A DNA stretch of 64,000 nt, from the NCBI GenBank assembly GCA_963707575.1, contig OY970171.1:2108001-2172000 (forward strand), given 5' to 3'. The position numbers were made by a program, and so were the translations under genes. Position 1 is the first letter of the stretch. Every line of letters begins with the position of its first letter. Below the pieces are notes generated by a model. That model was not told the DNA's origin. It searched no databases and was given only the letters and a program-made list of their open reading frames with translations. This document shows positions 24,428 through 32,776 of the stretch, in pieces. The stretch is from Gaiellasilicea sp963707575. Its GTDB lineage: Bacteria > Actinomycetota > Thermoleophilia > Gaiellales > Gaiellaceae.

Positions 24428-25555
24428 TTGGAGAAGCCCATTAGCTCGAGAAAGCGACAGGCGCCGGTTATCCTCACGCTGTTTGCGGCTTTGCTCGCAA
24501 CAGTGAGCTTGGCCTCCGTGAGGAGCGCAGCAGCAGATCCGAGCGTCGACGAGAAGCAGGCCGAAGCACAGAGCGTGCTCGAGCAGATCCGCGAGATCGA
24601 CTCGGAGCTCTCGCACGCGATCGAGAGCTTCAACCTCGCGAACGTGCGCCTGGCCAAGGTCGACGCGGAGTTGAAGGCGAACGCGCGCCACCTCGTGCTG
24701 GCGCGCTCGAGCCTGAAGGCCTCGCAGGCGCACCTCTCCCAGCGCCTCGTCTCGCTCTACGTGAACGGCGGCGAGGAGTCCGCGATGGAGGTCCTGCTCG
24801 GAGCGGAGTCGCTCGACGACCTGCTCAACCGCCTCGATGCGGTCGAGCGCGTCTCCGCCCAGGATGCGCGCGTGCTGAGGGAGGTCAAGGCCTTCAAGGC
24901 AGAGGTGCAGAAGCGGAAGGCGCGGCTCAAGCGCGCGCGGATCGTGCAGGCCCGCGAGGTCGCGGCGAGGGCGGAGCGGCGCAGCGCGATCGAGGCTCAG
25001 CTGCGCGAGCGCGAGAGCATGCTCGCCTCGATCAAGGACCAGATCGCACAGCTCGAGGCTGCGGAGGCGCGACGCCAGGAGCGGATCCAGGCGCAGGCAC
25101 GCGAGCGCGTTGCGGCCCTGTCGCAGCAGCGACAGGCCCAGGGCCTCGACACGACGACCGCCACCGCTCCTTCAACGGAGGTCATCGGTCCCGCGCCCGC
25201 CGCACGCTATGGCGGCGTCGTCGGGGTCGCGATGCAGTTCCTGGGCGTGCCCTACGTCTGGGGCGGCGCCAGCCCGTCCGGGTTCGATTGCTCCGGCCTG
25301 ATCATGTACGCCTACGCGCAGATCGGTGTCTCGCTGCCCCACCATGCCGCCTCCCAGTACGGGATGGGCTCGCCGGTCTCCAGGGATCAGCTGGCCCCGG
25401 GCGATCTCGTCTTCTTCAACGGGCTCGGCCACGCGGGGATCTACATCGGCGGCGGCCAGTTCATCCACGCACCTCATTCGGGCGACGTGGTCAAGATCTC
25501 GAGTCTCTCCGACTCCTGGTACGCCAGCACGTACGTCGGCGCGCGCCGCATCTAG
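24428..25555 (+). CDS. NlpC/P60 peptidoglycan hydrolase with coiled-coil N-terminus
   Basis: Secreted gamma-D-glutamyl-diaminopimelate-type endopeptidase. A signal peptide ends near SVRSAAA; a CwlO/RipA-like coiled coil covers about 37-235; NlpC/P60 follows, with the catalytic Cys in GFDCSGLIMY, His in GLGHAGIYIG and the third residue in FIHAPH. The TTG at 24428 is the first usual start, but it has no binding site. ATT at 24440 has GGAG 6 bases upstream and would give ISSRKRQAPVILTLF as start. It is divergent from the 3D gene, and the coiled coils of the two are alike. Confidence 0.9.
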   Translation: MEKPISSRKRQAPVILTLFAALLATVSLASVRSAAADPSVDEKQAEAQSVLEQIREIDSELSHAIESFNLANVRLAKVDAELKANARHLVLARSSLKASQAHLSQRLVSLYVNGGEESAMEVLLGAESLDDLLNRLDAVERVSAQDARVLREVKAFKAEVQKRKARLKRARIVQAREVAARAERRSAIEAQLRERESMLASIKDQIAQLEAAEARRQERIQAQARERVAALSQQRQAQGLDTTTATAPSTEVIGPAPAARYGGVVGVAMQFLGVPYVWGGASPSGFDCSGLIMYAYAQIGVSLPHHAASQYGMGSPVSRDQLAPGDLVFFNGLGHAGIYIGGGQFIHAPHSGDVVKISSLSDSWYASTYVGARRI

Positions 25556-25568
25556 CTCGGCCCGCAGC

Positions 25569-26036
25569 TCAGTGCGCGTGGTGCGCATGAACCACGGCAT
25601 GGCCGCGGCCGCGCTGGATCAGCCAGCGGTTGACCGGAAACGCGACGAGGCCGGCGAGCAGGAGGGCGACGGCGAGGCTGCTCCAGAAGAGCGCGCTCGC
25701 GAGCCCGGCTTCCATCGCGCCGGGGATGAGCAGGATGATGGCGTTGTCGACGAGCTCCATGACCGCGATCGAGATCGTGTCGGCCGCGAGGGCCACGGGA
25801 ATCGCGGCGGACAGAGCGATCCCGTTGCGCAGCAGCGGCAGCATGGTCAGCGTGTAGCCGAAGAGGAAGGCGAGCGCGATCGCGAGCGCGATCGTCCCCC
25901 AGTCGCTCCAGCCGAGGGCGGTGCCGATGACCAGGCCGAGCACCTCGCCGATCGCGCACCCGGTGAGGCAGTGCACCGTGGCGGACAAGGCGACGCGGTT
26001 GACGGACGGTGTGATGTGCGTGCCGTGCGCGGTCAC
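25569..26036 (-). CDS. DUF4396 membrane protein
   Basis: A 155-residue protein with four membrane helices and His-rich ends (AHGTHITPS at the start, RGHAVVHAHHAH at the end). The segment HCLTGCAIGEVLGLVIGTAL is typical of DUF4396 proteins, which often lie with copper or other metal genes; their function is unknown. GTG 26036 overlaps the csoR TGA (GTGA), so it is probably co-transcribed with csoR and under the same metal control. Confidence 0.8.
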   Translation of the reverse strand: MTAHGTHITPSVNRVALSATVHCLTGCAIGEVLGLVIGTALGWSDWGTIALAIALAFLFGYTLTMLPLLRNGIALSAAIPVALAADTISIAVMELVDNAIILLIPGAMEAGLASALFWSSLAVALLLAGLVAFPVNRWLIQRGRGHAVVHAHHAH

Positions 26037-26317
26037 GACTTGACGAGCCGGCCGACGGCGTCCATCAGCTCGTCCATGCGCTCGAGCTGGGTCTCGCCCG
26101 AGCTCTCGACGACGCAGTGACGGACATGGCCGTCGAGGAGCCCGAGCGCGACGCCCTCGATCGCGCTCTGGACGGCGCTGATCTGGGTGAGCACGTCGAT
26201 GCAGTAGCGGTCGTCGTCGACCATTCTCGCGACGCCGCGTACCTGTCCCTCGATGCGCGCCAAACGCTTGAGCAGCGCCTCCTTGTCGGCGGCGTAGCCG
26301 CGTGTCTCCGTTTCCAT
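26033..26317 (-). CDS. csoR: CsoR-type copper-sensing repressor
   Basis: All-helical metal sensor that releases DNA when Cu(I) binds. The 94-residue product has KRLARIEGQVRGVARMV, the first ligand Cys in DRYCIDVL, and His and Cys in GHVRHCVV with H-x3-C spacing: the Cys-His-Cys set of copper-type CsoR, not the formaldehyde (FrmR) or nickel (RcnR) set. ATG 26317 excludes a longer implausible start. It faces copZ across a CsoR-type operator. Confidence 0.92.
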   Translation of the reverse strand: METETRGYAADKEALLKRLARIEGQVRGVARMVDDDRYCIDVLTQISAVQSAIEGVALGLLDGHVRHCVVESSGETQLERMDELMDAVGRLVKS

Positions 26318-26326
26318 ACGCTGATC

Positions 26327-26356
26327 GTAACATACCCACGGGGGGTATGCTAGGCT
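26327..26356. promoter_or_regulatory. csoR/copZ divergent promoter with CsoR operator
   Basis: CATACCCACGGGGGGTATG (26331-26349) is an inverted repeat of the CsoR type (TACCC-N5-GGGTA). It fills the spacer of the copZ promoter (GTAACA 26327-26332, 18 bases, TAGGCT 26351-26356) and lies just upstream of a minus-strand TACGAT box (26329-26324) for csoR. copZ ATG is 6 bases after TAGGCT. Confidence 0.85.
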
Positions 26357-26362
26357 GCCTGC

Positions 26363-26563
26363 ATGGAGACGCTCACGTATGCAGTTCCGGGGATGACGTG
26401 CGATCACTGCAAGGCCGCGGTCACCGAGGAGGTCGAGCAGGTCGCGGGCGTCGCGGCCGTCGTCGTCGATCTCGACACGAAGCTCGTCGTCGTCAGCGGC
26501 GACGACCTCTCCGACCGCGACGTGCGCGCGGCCATCCTCGAGGCGGGCTACGAGGCATCGTGA
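26363..26563 (+). CDS. copZ: Copper chaperone, CopZ type (HMA domain)
   Basis: A 66-residue ferredoxin-like HMA protein with the Cu(I) site MTCDHC at residues 11-16 (PGMTCDHCKAAV). It carries Cu(I) to CopA and CsoR. The ATG lies 6 bases after TAGGCT, so the mRNA is probably leaderless. Its TGA overlaps the GTG of the next gene. Confidence 0.93.
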   Translation: METLTYAVPGMTCDHCKAAVTEEVEQVAGVAAVVVDLDTKLVVVSGDDLSDRDVRAAILEAGYEAS

Positions 26564-27423
26564 TTCGCTTCGGTGAGCTCAGGCCGGCGTTTCGCCTGAC
26601 GCTCTTCGCCGCCGGGCTGGCAGTCGTCGCGGCGGTCGCCGCCCTGGCCGGCCAGGCGAGTGGGATCGACGTCGGCGACGATACGTCCGCATCCGAGCCG
26701 GCGCACGGCGGCGACGAGTCGATGGCCGGCGCCTACGGGCTCTCGGACACCGCCTCGGGCCTCACCCTGTCGATCGACCCGACGTCGCTGACCGCGGGGG
26801 CGAAGAGCCGTCTCGCGCTCACGATCGTCGACGGCGGCGGTGATCCGATCACGGGCCTGCGCGGGGAGGACGGCGAGCCTCCGCTGCATCTGATCCTCGT
26901 CCGGCGCGACCTGACCGGCTACCAGCACCTCCATCCGAGCCCGACCGGCGACGGCTTCGGCGTCGACGTCACGCTGCCGCGGGCGGGCATCTGGCGGGCG
27001 TACGCCGACTTCGAGGTGGGCGGCGAGAAGGTCGTGCTCGGCCGGGATCTCGTCGTTCCCGGCGATTTCGCGCCGCAGGCGCCGCCGGGCCTTTCCCGGT
27101 CGGCCGCAGCCGACGGCTACGGGATCGAGCTCGGCGACGACGTGCTTCGCGCAGGCACGGAAGCCACGCTCACCTTCGACATCACCCGCAACGGGCGGCC
27201 GGTCGAGGGGCTCCAGCCGTACCTGGGCGCGGCCGGGCACCTCGTCGCGATCCGCGAGGACGACCTGGCGTACCTGCACGTGCATCCACTCGACGAGCCG
27301 CGTCCCGGCGGGCTCGGATTCGACGTCGAGCTGGACGAGCCCGGCCGCTACGTGCTCTACCTGCAGTTCAAGCACGCCGGCCGCGTGCACACGGCGCCGT
27401 TCGTCGTCGAGGCGTCCCGATGA
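26560..27423 (+). CDS. Membrane-anchored two-domain protein of the copper operon, putative copper binding
   Basis: I cannot name a family with certainty. After a membrane or signal segment (about 10-30: FRLTLFAAGLAVVAAVAALAG) come two similar beta-rich domains. Domain 1 has LHLILVRRDLTGYQHLHP and domain 2 has HLVAIREDDLAYLHVHP, each with an HL...DL.Y.H.HP motif whose histidines could bind copper outside the cell. YtkA/FixH-like folds are an alternative. Position between copZ and copA with four-base overlaps makes a copper role very likely. Confidence 0.75.
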   Translation: MIRFGELRPAFRLTLFAAGLAVVAAVAALAGQASGIDVGDDTSASEPAHGGDESMAGAYGLSDTASGLTLSIDPTSLTAGAKSRLALTIVDGGGDPITGLRGEDGEPPLHLILVRRDLTGYQHLHPSPTGDGFGVDVTLPRAGIWRAYADFEVGGEKVVLGRDLVVPGDFAPQAPPGLSRSAAADGYGIELGDDVLRAGTEATLTFDITRNGRPVEGLQPYLGAAGHLVAIREDDLAYLHVHPLDEPRPGGLGFDVELDEPGRYVLYLQFKHAGRVHTAPFVVEASR

Positions 27424-29657
27424 GCACGCAGGTCCCCGAGCGCGTCGAGCTGCCGATCGAGGGCATGACCTGTGCCTCGTGCGCGACGCGGATCGAGAAG
27501 CGCCTGAACCGGCTGGACGGCGTCGAGGCGACCGTCAACTACGCCACGGAGAACGCGGCAGTGACCTTCGATCCCGCCCTCGTCGCACCCCAGGACCTGC
27601 TCGAAGCAGTCGAGGCCGCGGGGTACCGGGTGAGGCCGGTCGCGCCGGACGGGGCGCCGGCGGACGAACCGGAGCCGGATCCGACCGCGTCGTTGCGCCT
27701 GCGGCTGCTCGTCTCGGCTGCGCTCTCGCTCCCCGTCCTGCTGCTCGCGATGATCGAGCCGCTCCAGTTCGACTACTGGCAGTGGCTCTCGCTGCAACTG
27801 GCGACGCCCGTCGTGCTCTGGGGCGGCTGGCCCTTCCACCGGGCTGCGTGGCTCAACCTGAAGCACGCGACGGCGACCATGGACACGCTCATCTCCGTGG
27901 GGACGCTCTCGGCCTGGGGCTGGTCGGTCGTCTCGTTGTTCCTGCTCGACGCGGGGGAGCCGGGCATGCCAATGGGGTTCGATCTCGTCGTCGATCGCGG
28001 CGAGGCCGCCGGTCAGATCTACCTCGAGGTGGCGGCCGTCGTGACGACGTTCATTCTCGCGGGTCGGTACTTCGAAGTCCGGGCCAAGCGGCGCGCCGGT
28101 GCGGCGCTCCGCGCGCTGCTCGAGCTGGGCGCGAAGGAGGTCAACGTGCTCGGGCCGGACGGGCGAGGGCGCACGGTCGCCGTCGAGGGGCTCGCGGTCG
28201 GGGACCGCTTCGTCGTTCGGCCGGGCGAGAAGATCGCCACCGACGGGGTCGTCGAGGAGGGCACCTCGGCCGTGGACAAGTCGCTGCTCACCGGCGAGAG
28301 CCTCCCGATCGAGGTGCAGCCCGGCGACGAGGTCTTCGGCGCGACGATCAACGTCGGCGGCCGGCTCGTGGTGCGCGCGGCCAAGATCGGTGCCGACACC
28401 GCGCTCGCGCAGATCGCGCGCCTCGTCAACGAGGCGCAGTCGGGGAAGGCGCCCGTGCAGCGGCTGGCCGATCGTGTCTCGGGCATCTTCGTCCCGATCG
28501 TGATCGCCCTCGCCGTCGCGACGCTCGCGTTCTGGCTCGGAGCGGGAAGCGGCGCGGCGTTCGCCTTCGCGGCGGCGGTCTCGGTGCTGATCATCGCCTG
28601 CCCGTGCGCCCTCGGCCTGGCGACGCCGACCGCGCTGCTCGTCGGCACCGGCCGCGGCGCCCAGCTCGGGATCCTGATCAAGGGCCCCGAGGTACTCGAG
28701 TCCACGCGCCGCGTCGACACGATCGTGCTGGACAAGACCGGCACCGTGACGACAGGGACGATGGCGCTCGAGGAGGTTGTGCCCGCCCCGGGAGTCGACC
28801 GTGAGGGCGCACTGCGCATCGTGGGAGCCCTCGAGAGCGCCTCGGAGCACCCGGTCGGGCGCGCGATCGCATCGGCGGCGGGCGGCGAGCTGCTGGCGCC
28901 GGAGAGCTTCCGCAACCGGGATGGCCTGGGCGTGGAAGGCGTCGTCGCCGGCCGGGCGGTCGTTGTCGGCCGCCCGTCCCTGCTCGCCGACTGGGGAATT
29001 CCGCTCGGCCCGGAGCTCGCCGGCGCGCAGGCGCGGGCGGAGCGCGACGGCAAGACCGCGGTCGTCGCTGCCTGGGACGGCGAGGCCCGCGCCCTCTTCG
29101 TCGTCGGCGACCGCCTCAAGCCGACGAGCGCGGAGGCGATCCGCCGCCTGCGCGAGCTCGGCCTGCACCCGGTGCTACTGACGGGCGACAACCGCGAGAC
29201 GGCGCAGGCCGTGGCGAGGTCGGTCGGGATCGACGAGGTGATCGCAGAGGTGCTTCCAGCCGACAAGGTCGCTGTCGTGCGGGGGCTTCAGACGGAGGGA
29301 CGCATCGTGGCGATGGTCGGTGACGGGGTCAACGACGCTCCGGCCCTCGCCCAGGCGGATCTCGGCCTGGCGATCGGAACGGGCACCGACGTGGCGATCG
29401 AGGCCAGCGACCTGACGCTCGTCTCCGGCGACCTGAACGGCGCCGCCGACGCGATCCGGCTCTCGCGGCGCACGCTGGCGACGATCAAGGGGAACCTGTT
29501 CTGGGCCTTCGCGTACAACGTCGCCGCGCTGCCGCTCGCCGCCGCGGGGCTGCTGAACCCGCTCATCGCCGGCGGGGCGATGGCTCTCTCGAGCGTGTTC
29601 GTGGTCTCGAACTCGCTGCGGCTGCGCCGCTTTCGCGCCGGCGCGCCAGGCGAGTAG
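27420..29657 (+). CDS. copA: Copper-exporting P1B-type ATPase
   Basis: Pumps Cu(I) out of the cytoplasm. Domains in order: one HMA domain with GMTCASC (about 15-21), membrane helices 1-6, actuator TGES loop (LLTGESLPIE), the CPC metal motif in IACPCALGLATP (about 393), phosphorylated DKTGT (Asp438), SEHPVGRAI and the hinge GDGVNDAP (about 633), two final helices. 745 residues. It overlaps the previous gene by four bases and ends directly against the convergent acyl-CoA ligase. Confidence 0.96.
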   Translation: MSTQVPERVELPIEGMTCASCATRIEKRLNRLDGVEATVNYATENAAVTFDPALVAPQDLLEAVEAAGYRVRPVAPDGAPADEPEPDPTASLRLRLLVSAALSLPVLLLAMIEPLQFDYWQWLSLQLATPVVLWGGWPFHRAAWLNLKHATATMDTLISVGTLSAWGWSVVSLFLLDAGEPGMPMGFDLVVDRGEAAGQIYLEVAAVVTTFILAGRYFEVRAKRRAGAALRALLELGAKEVNVLGPDGRGRTVAVEGLAVGDRFVVRPGEKIATDGVVEEGTSAVDKSLLTGESLPIEVQPGDEVFGATINVGGRLVVRAAKIGADTALAQIARLVNEAQSGKAPVQRLADRVSGIFVPIVIALAVATLAFWLGAGSGAAFAFAAAVSVLIIACPCALGLATPTALLVGTGRGAQLGILIKGPEVLESTRRVDTIVLDKTGTVTTGTMALEEVVPAPGVDREGALRIVGALESASEHPVGRAIASAAGGELLAPESFRNRDGLGVEGVVAGRAVVVGRPSLLADWGIPLGPELAGAQARAERDGKTAVVAAWDGEARALFVVGDRLKPTSAEAIRRLRELGLHPVLLTGDNRETAQAVARSVGIDEVIAEVLPADKVAVVRGLQTEGRIVAMVGDGVNDAPALAQADLGLAIGTGTDVAIEASDLTLVSGDLNGAADAIRLSRRTLATIKGNLFWAFAYNVAALPLAAAGLLNPLIAGGAMALSSVFVVSNSLRLRRFRAGAPGE

Positions 29658-31448
29658 TTAGAGCCCGGCGGCCTGGTTCAGCGTCTCGCCGGCGTAGAGC
29701 TCCTCCAGCTCGCGCTCGAAATGGCTGTGCACGACGCGCCGCTTCAGCTTCAGCGTCGGTGTCAGCTCGCCGTCGTCCATCGTGAAGTCACGGGGGAGGA
29801 TCGTGAAGCGCTTGACCTGCTCGTAGCGCGAGCGCTCGGAGTTGACGCCGTCGACGACGCCCTGGATCAGCGCTCGCACGCGCTCGTCGCGGGCGAGCTC
29901 GTCGAGGCCGCCGGAGATCCCCTGCTCGCGCGCCCACTTGCCGATCTCCTCCGGGTCGAGCGTGAGCAGGGCGGCGACATACGGCTTGCGGTCGCCGATC
30001 ACGAGTGCCTGCGAGACGTACTTGGACGTCTTCAGGTCGTTCTCGAGGTTCTGCGGCGCGACGTTCTTGCCGCCTGCGGTGACGATGATGTCCTTCTTGC
30101 GGTCGGTGATCGTGATGTAGCCGTCGGCGTCGATCTCGGCGATATCGCCCGTCTTCAGCCAGCCGTCGGGGCCGAGCACCTCGGCCGTGGCCTCGGGGTC
30201 CTTGTAGTACCCGCCGAAAACCGTCTCGCTCCGGACGAGCAGCTCCCCGTCCTCGGCCAGCTTCACCTCGAACCCGGGCAGCGGCTTGCCTACCGTGCCG
30301 AACCGGAACGCGTTGTGCGTGTTCGTCGAGGCTGCGGTCGTGCACTCCGTCAGGCCGTAGCCCTCGACCAGCAGGATGTCGATCGCATGGAAGAACTCGG
30401 CGATCTCGAGCGCGAGCGGGGCGCCGCCCGAGATCGCGGTGCGCAGGCGCCCACCGAGCCTCGCCTTGACCTTCGAGTAGACGAGCCGGTCGGCGACGCG
30501 GTGCTGAGCCGCGAGCCCCGGGGGAATCGGCTTGCCGGCCCGGACCAGCTCGCTGTGGCGGTGGCCGACCCGGAGTGCCCAGTCGACGAGCTTCCGCTTC
30601 ACGCCGGTCTCCTCGTCGAACTTCGCGACGACGGCCGTGTGCACCTTCTCGTACACACGGGGCACGCTCGGGAACACCGTCGGCTTGACGGCCGGGAGCG
30701 CGGCGGCGGCCTGGAGCGGATCGGGCAGGAAGGCGATCGTGTAGCCGACGTACGGGCCCGACAAGTGCATCAGGCGCCCGAAGTTGTGCGCGAGCGGGAG
30801 ATACAGCAGCATCGTGTCGTCGGCGCCGGTGAAGCGCTCGAGATCGTCGACCACCGCGACCATCGCGTAGTAGTTGCGGTGCGAGATCATGCAGCCCTTC
30901 GGCGGGCCGGTCGTACCCGAGGTGTAGATGTAGGTGAACAGGTCGTCCTCGGCGATCGCGTCCGAGGCCTCGCGCAGCGCCGTCGGATGCTCGGCCTTGA
31001 ACGCACGCCCCCGCTCGGCCAGCTCGTCCAGCTCGTCGAACGAGATCACGTGCTGCAGCCGTTCGATCCCGCCGCGCACCTCCTCGACCTTGGCGCGCTG
31101 GGCCTCGTCCTCGACGAGCACGCCCACGGCTTCCGAGTGCTCGAGGATGTAGCCCGTGTCCTTCGGCGAGCTGTTCGCATAGATGGCTGCGCCGATCGCG
31201 CCGATCGAGCCGAGCGCGAAGTCGAAGAGCGCCCACTGGACGCGGGTCGTCGCGAGCAGACCGAAGGCATCGCCCTTGCGCACGCCGAGCGCGAGCAGGC
31301 CGTTCGCGTAGTCCTCGACGCGCGCCGCGGCGTCCTGCCACGAGATCGGCTCCCAGCTCTCGCCGCGCTGCTCCAGGTAGGCAGGGTTGTCGCGACCGGC
31401 CGCAACCGCATCGCGCCACAGCCGTGCGATCGTCCTCGGCTCGCCCAC
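29658..31448 (-). CDS. Long-chain acyl-CoA synthetase (AMP-forming), FadD15-like
   Basis: Activates fatty acids to acyl-CoA via acyl-AMP. Motifs: P-loop YTSGTTGPPKG, the GYGLTE adenylation motif (VEGYGLTECTT), GDIAEIDADGYITITDRKKD and the C-terminal Lys region. About 596 residues, similar to mycobacterial FadD15 and eukaryotic ACSL. GTG 31448 (MGEPRTIARLW) is chosen because it is 7 bases from TAGAGT (31461-31456). Upstream GTGs at 31457 and 31466 are possible. It is divergent from ku. Confidence 0.92.
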   Translation of the reverse strand: MGEPRTIARLWRDAVAAGRDNPAYLEQRGESWEPISWQDAAARVEDYANGLLALGVRKGDAFGLLATTRVQWALFDFALGSIGAIGAAIYANSSPKDTGYILEHSEAVGVLVEDEAQRAKVEEVRGGIERLQHVISFDELDELAERGRAFKAEHPTALREASDAIAEDDLFTYIYTSGTTGPPKGCMISHRNYYAMVAVVDDLERFTGADDTMLLYLPLAHNFGRLMHLSGPYVGYTIAFLPDPLQAAAALPAVKPTVFPSVPRVYEKVHTAVVAKFDEETGVKRKLVDWALRVGHRHSELVRAGKPIPPGLAAQHRVADRLVYSKVKARLGGRLRTAISGGAPLALEIAEFFHAIDILLVEGYGLTECTTAASTNTHNAFRFGTVGKPLPGFEVKLAEDGELLVRSETVFGGYYKDPEATAEVLGPDGWLKTGDIAEIDADGYITITDRKKDIIVTAGGKNVAPQNLENDLKTSKYVSQALVIGDRKPYVAALLTLDPEEIGKWAREQGISGGLDELARDERVRALIQGVVDGVNSERSRYEQVKRFTILPRDFTMDDGELTPTLKLKRRVVHSHFERELEELYAGETLNQAAGL

Positions 31449-31545
31449 TGACCGCACTCTAGTCACGCACCCGAGGGAAGGAAAGCCTGCACGAGGAGGG
31501 AAACCGTGTGGTCCGACAACGCAGTCCGATTAAACTGGGGTGACC

Positions 31546-32400
31546 ATGCGCACGACGTGGAACGGCTCGATCAGCTTCGGTCTCGTCAGCATCCCCGTGG
31601 GCCTCGCCCCGGCGACGAAGCCGGCCGCGCGCGCCTCCGATGTCTCCTTCCGGATGCTCCACCGCGACTGCGGCACGCCGATCAAGCAGAAGCGCTACTG
31701 CCCGAAGCACGAGCGCGACCTGGGCCCGGACGAGATCGTGAAGGGCTGGGAGGTCGCGAAGGGCCAGTTCGTCGTCGTCGAGGACGAGGAGCTGGAAGCG
31801 CTGCAGCAGCACGACGACTCGCGCTCGATCGAGATCACCCGTTTCGTCGATGCGGCCCAGGTCGACCCGATCTTCTTCGACAGGACGTACTTCCTCGTCC
31901 CAGCGGCCGCGGCGGCCGCCAAGCGCCCCTACGTGCTGCTGCTGAGCGCGATGGGCGAGACCGGGATGGCCGCGCTCGGGCGGTTCGTCCAGCAGGGCCG
32001 GGAGAAGTTCTGTCTGATCCGGCCGAAGGGCGACGCGCTCGTGCTCGAGACCCTCTTCCTCGCCGCCGACGTGTACTCGCAGGCGGAGATCGCGGAGGCG
32101 GTGGCCGAGGCCGACGTGAAGAAGAACGAGCTCACGCTGGCCGAGCAGGTGATCTCCAGCCTCGCCGGGGACTTCGACCCGTCCGAGCTCGAGAGCGACT
32201 ACCGCCGCGACCTGCGCGCGATGCTGGAGGCGAAGCTCGCGGGCGAGGAGATCGCGATTCCGGAGCCGGCCGAGACCGAGGCGCCCGTCATCGACCTGAT
32301 GGAGGCTCTGCGCCGCAGCGTCGAGGAGGCGCAGGGGAAGAAGAAGCCTGCGGCCAAGAAGGCCGCCACGCGGCCGAAGAAGCGCGCAGCCACGCGTTAG
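31546..32400 (+). CDS. ku: Ku protein, non-homologous end joining
   Basis: Bacterial Ku forms a ring on broken DNA ends and recruits LigD. The product starts MRTTWNGSISFGLVSIPVGL, has the core LHRDCGTPIKQKRYCPKHER and ends in a basic tail (KKKPAAKKAATRPKKRAATR) that helps DNA binding. ATG 31546 has GGGG 5 bases upstream; GTG 31540 is possible. 284 residues. No ligD gene is in the window, so the partner must lie elsewhere. Confidence 0.94.
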   Translation: MRTTWNGSISFGLVSIPVGLAPATKPAARASDVSFRMLHRDCGTPIKQKRYCPKHERDLGPDEIVKGWEVAKGQFVVVEDEELEALQQHDDSRSIEITRFVDAAQVDPIFFDRTYFLVPAAAAAAKRPYVLLLSAMGETGMAALGRFVQQGREKFCLIRPKGDALVLETLFLAADVYSQAEIAEAVAEADVKKNELTLAEQVISSLAGDFDPSELESDYRRDLRAMLEAKLAGEEIAIPEPAETEAPVIDLMEALRRSVEEAQGKKKPAAKKAATRPKKRAATR

Positions 32401-32427
32401 CGCTCCCGGGCGCGCTAGGACGGGACT

Positions 32428-32463
32428 GACGAACCTAGTGCGCGCGCGACGAACCTAGTGCGC
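32428..32463. repeat. Short direct repeat
   Basis: GACGAACCTAGTGCGC occurs at 32428-32443 and 32448-32463. The second copy holds the stop codon of the minus-strand small gene. Probably a local duplication. Confidence 0.7.
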
Positions 32464-32625
32464 CCGAGGCAGAGCTCCGAGGGCTTCGAGCTGGGCCTGG
32501 AAGAGTGTCTTGTCGATCTTGCCCTGGTAGATCGGCACGCCTTCCTCGAGGCACACCCTGATCACTTCCTGGCGCTCGATCCCGAGCTCCTCCGAGAGTT
32601 CCTCGGGCGTGAGGTGGTTCGCCAT
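32455..32625 (-). CDS. 56-residue protein with IF2_N/helix-turn-helix-like fold
   Basis: Not recognised with confidence. MANHLTPEELSEELGIERQE, then EVIRVCLEEGVPIYQG, suggest a small three-helix domain like the N-terminal IF2_N or excisionase-type DNA-binding domains. The ATG at 32625 has a perfect AGGAGGA 7 bases upstream, which strongly supports translation. It stands alone on the minus strand behind a leader of about 145 bases with an intrinsic terminator, so its expression is probably conditional. Confidence 0.75.
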   Translation of the reverse strand: MANHLTPEELSEELGIERQEVIRVCLEEGVPIYQGKIDKTLFQAQLEALGALPRAH

Positions 32626-32669
32626 CGGTGCGTTCCTCCTGACTGTCGCTGACACGGTTTCCGGCAATG

Positions 32670-32707
32670 AAAAAGCCCGCTGGCGCCGGTAGGCGCTCAG
32701 GCGGGCT
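32670..32707 (-). terminator. Intrinsic terminator in the leader of the 56-residue gene
   Basis: Minus strand: AGCCCGC (32707-32701), an inner GCGCC-TACC-GGCGC stem, GCGGGCT (32680-32674), then TTTTT. It lies 45 bases upstream of the ATG, between promoter and gene, so it would act as an attenuator or end a small RNA. Confidence 0.75.
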
Positions 32708-32751
32708 GGATCACCGCTTTCGTCGTCTGGGCGGGAATCAACGGGCCCGCC
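32700..32751 (-). promoter_or_regulatory. Possible antiterminator/upstream hairpin of the leader
   Basis: Minus-strand GGCGGG (32751-32746) can pair with CCCGCC (32735-32730) as a first hairpin. As GGCGGGC (32751-32745) it can instead pair with GCCCGCC (32706-32700), which is the 5' arm of the terminator. The two folds exclude each other, the layout of a riboswitch or attenuator. Confidence 0.5.
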
Positions 32752-32776
32752 TCCCCAAGTTCGCCATCGTTATCGG

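Noticed and set aside
27357..29168. 603-codon open frame antisense to copA
   Set aside because: Composition (Arg, Asp, Glu, Gln repeats) is that of a reversed GC-rich gene; no motifs.
32428..32463. Target-site duplication of a lost insertion sequence
   Set aside because: The two 16-base copies are only 4 bases apart, with no element or inverted repeats between or beside them.
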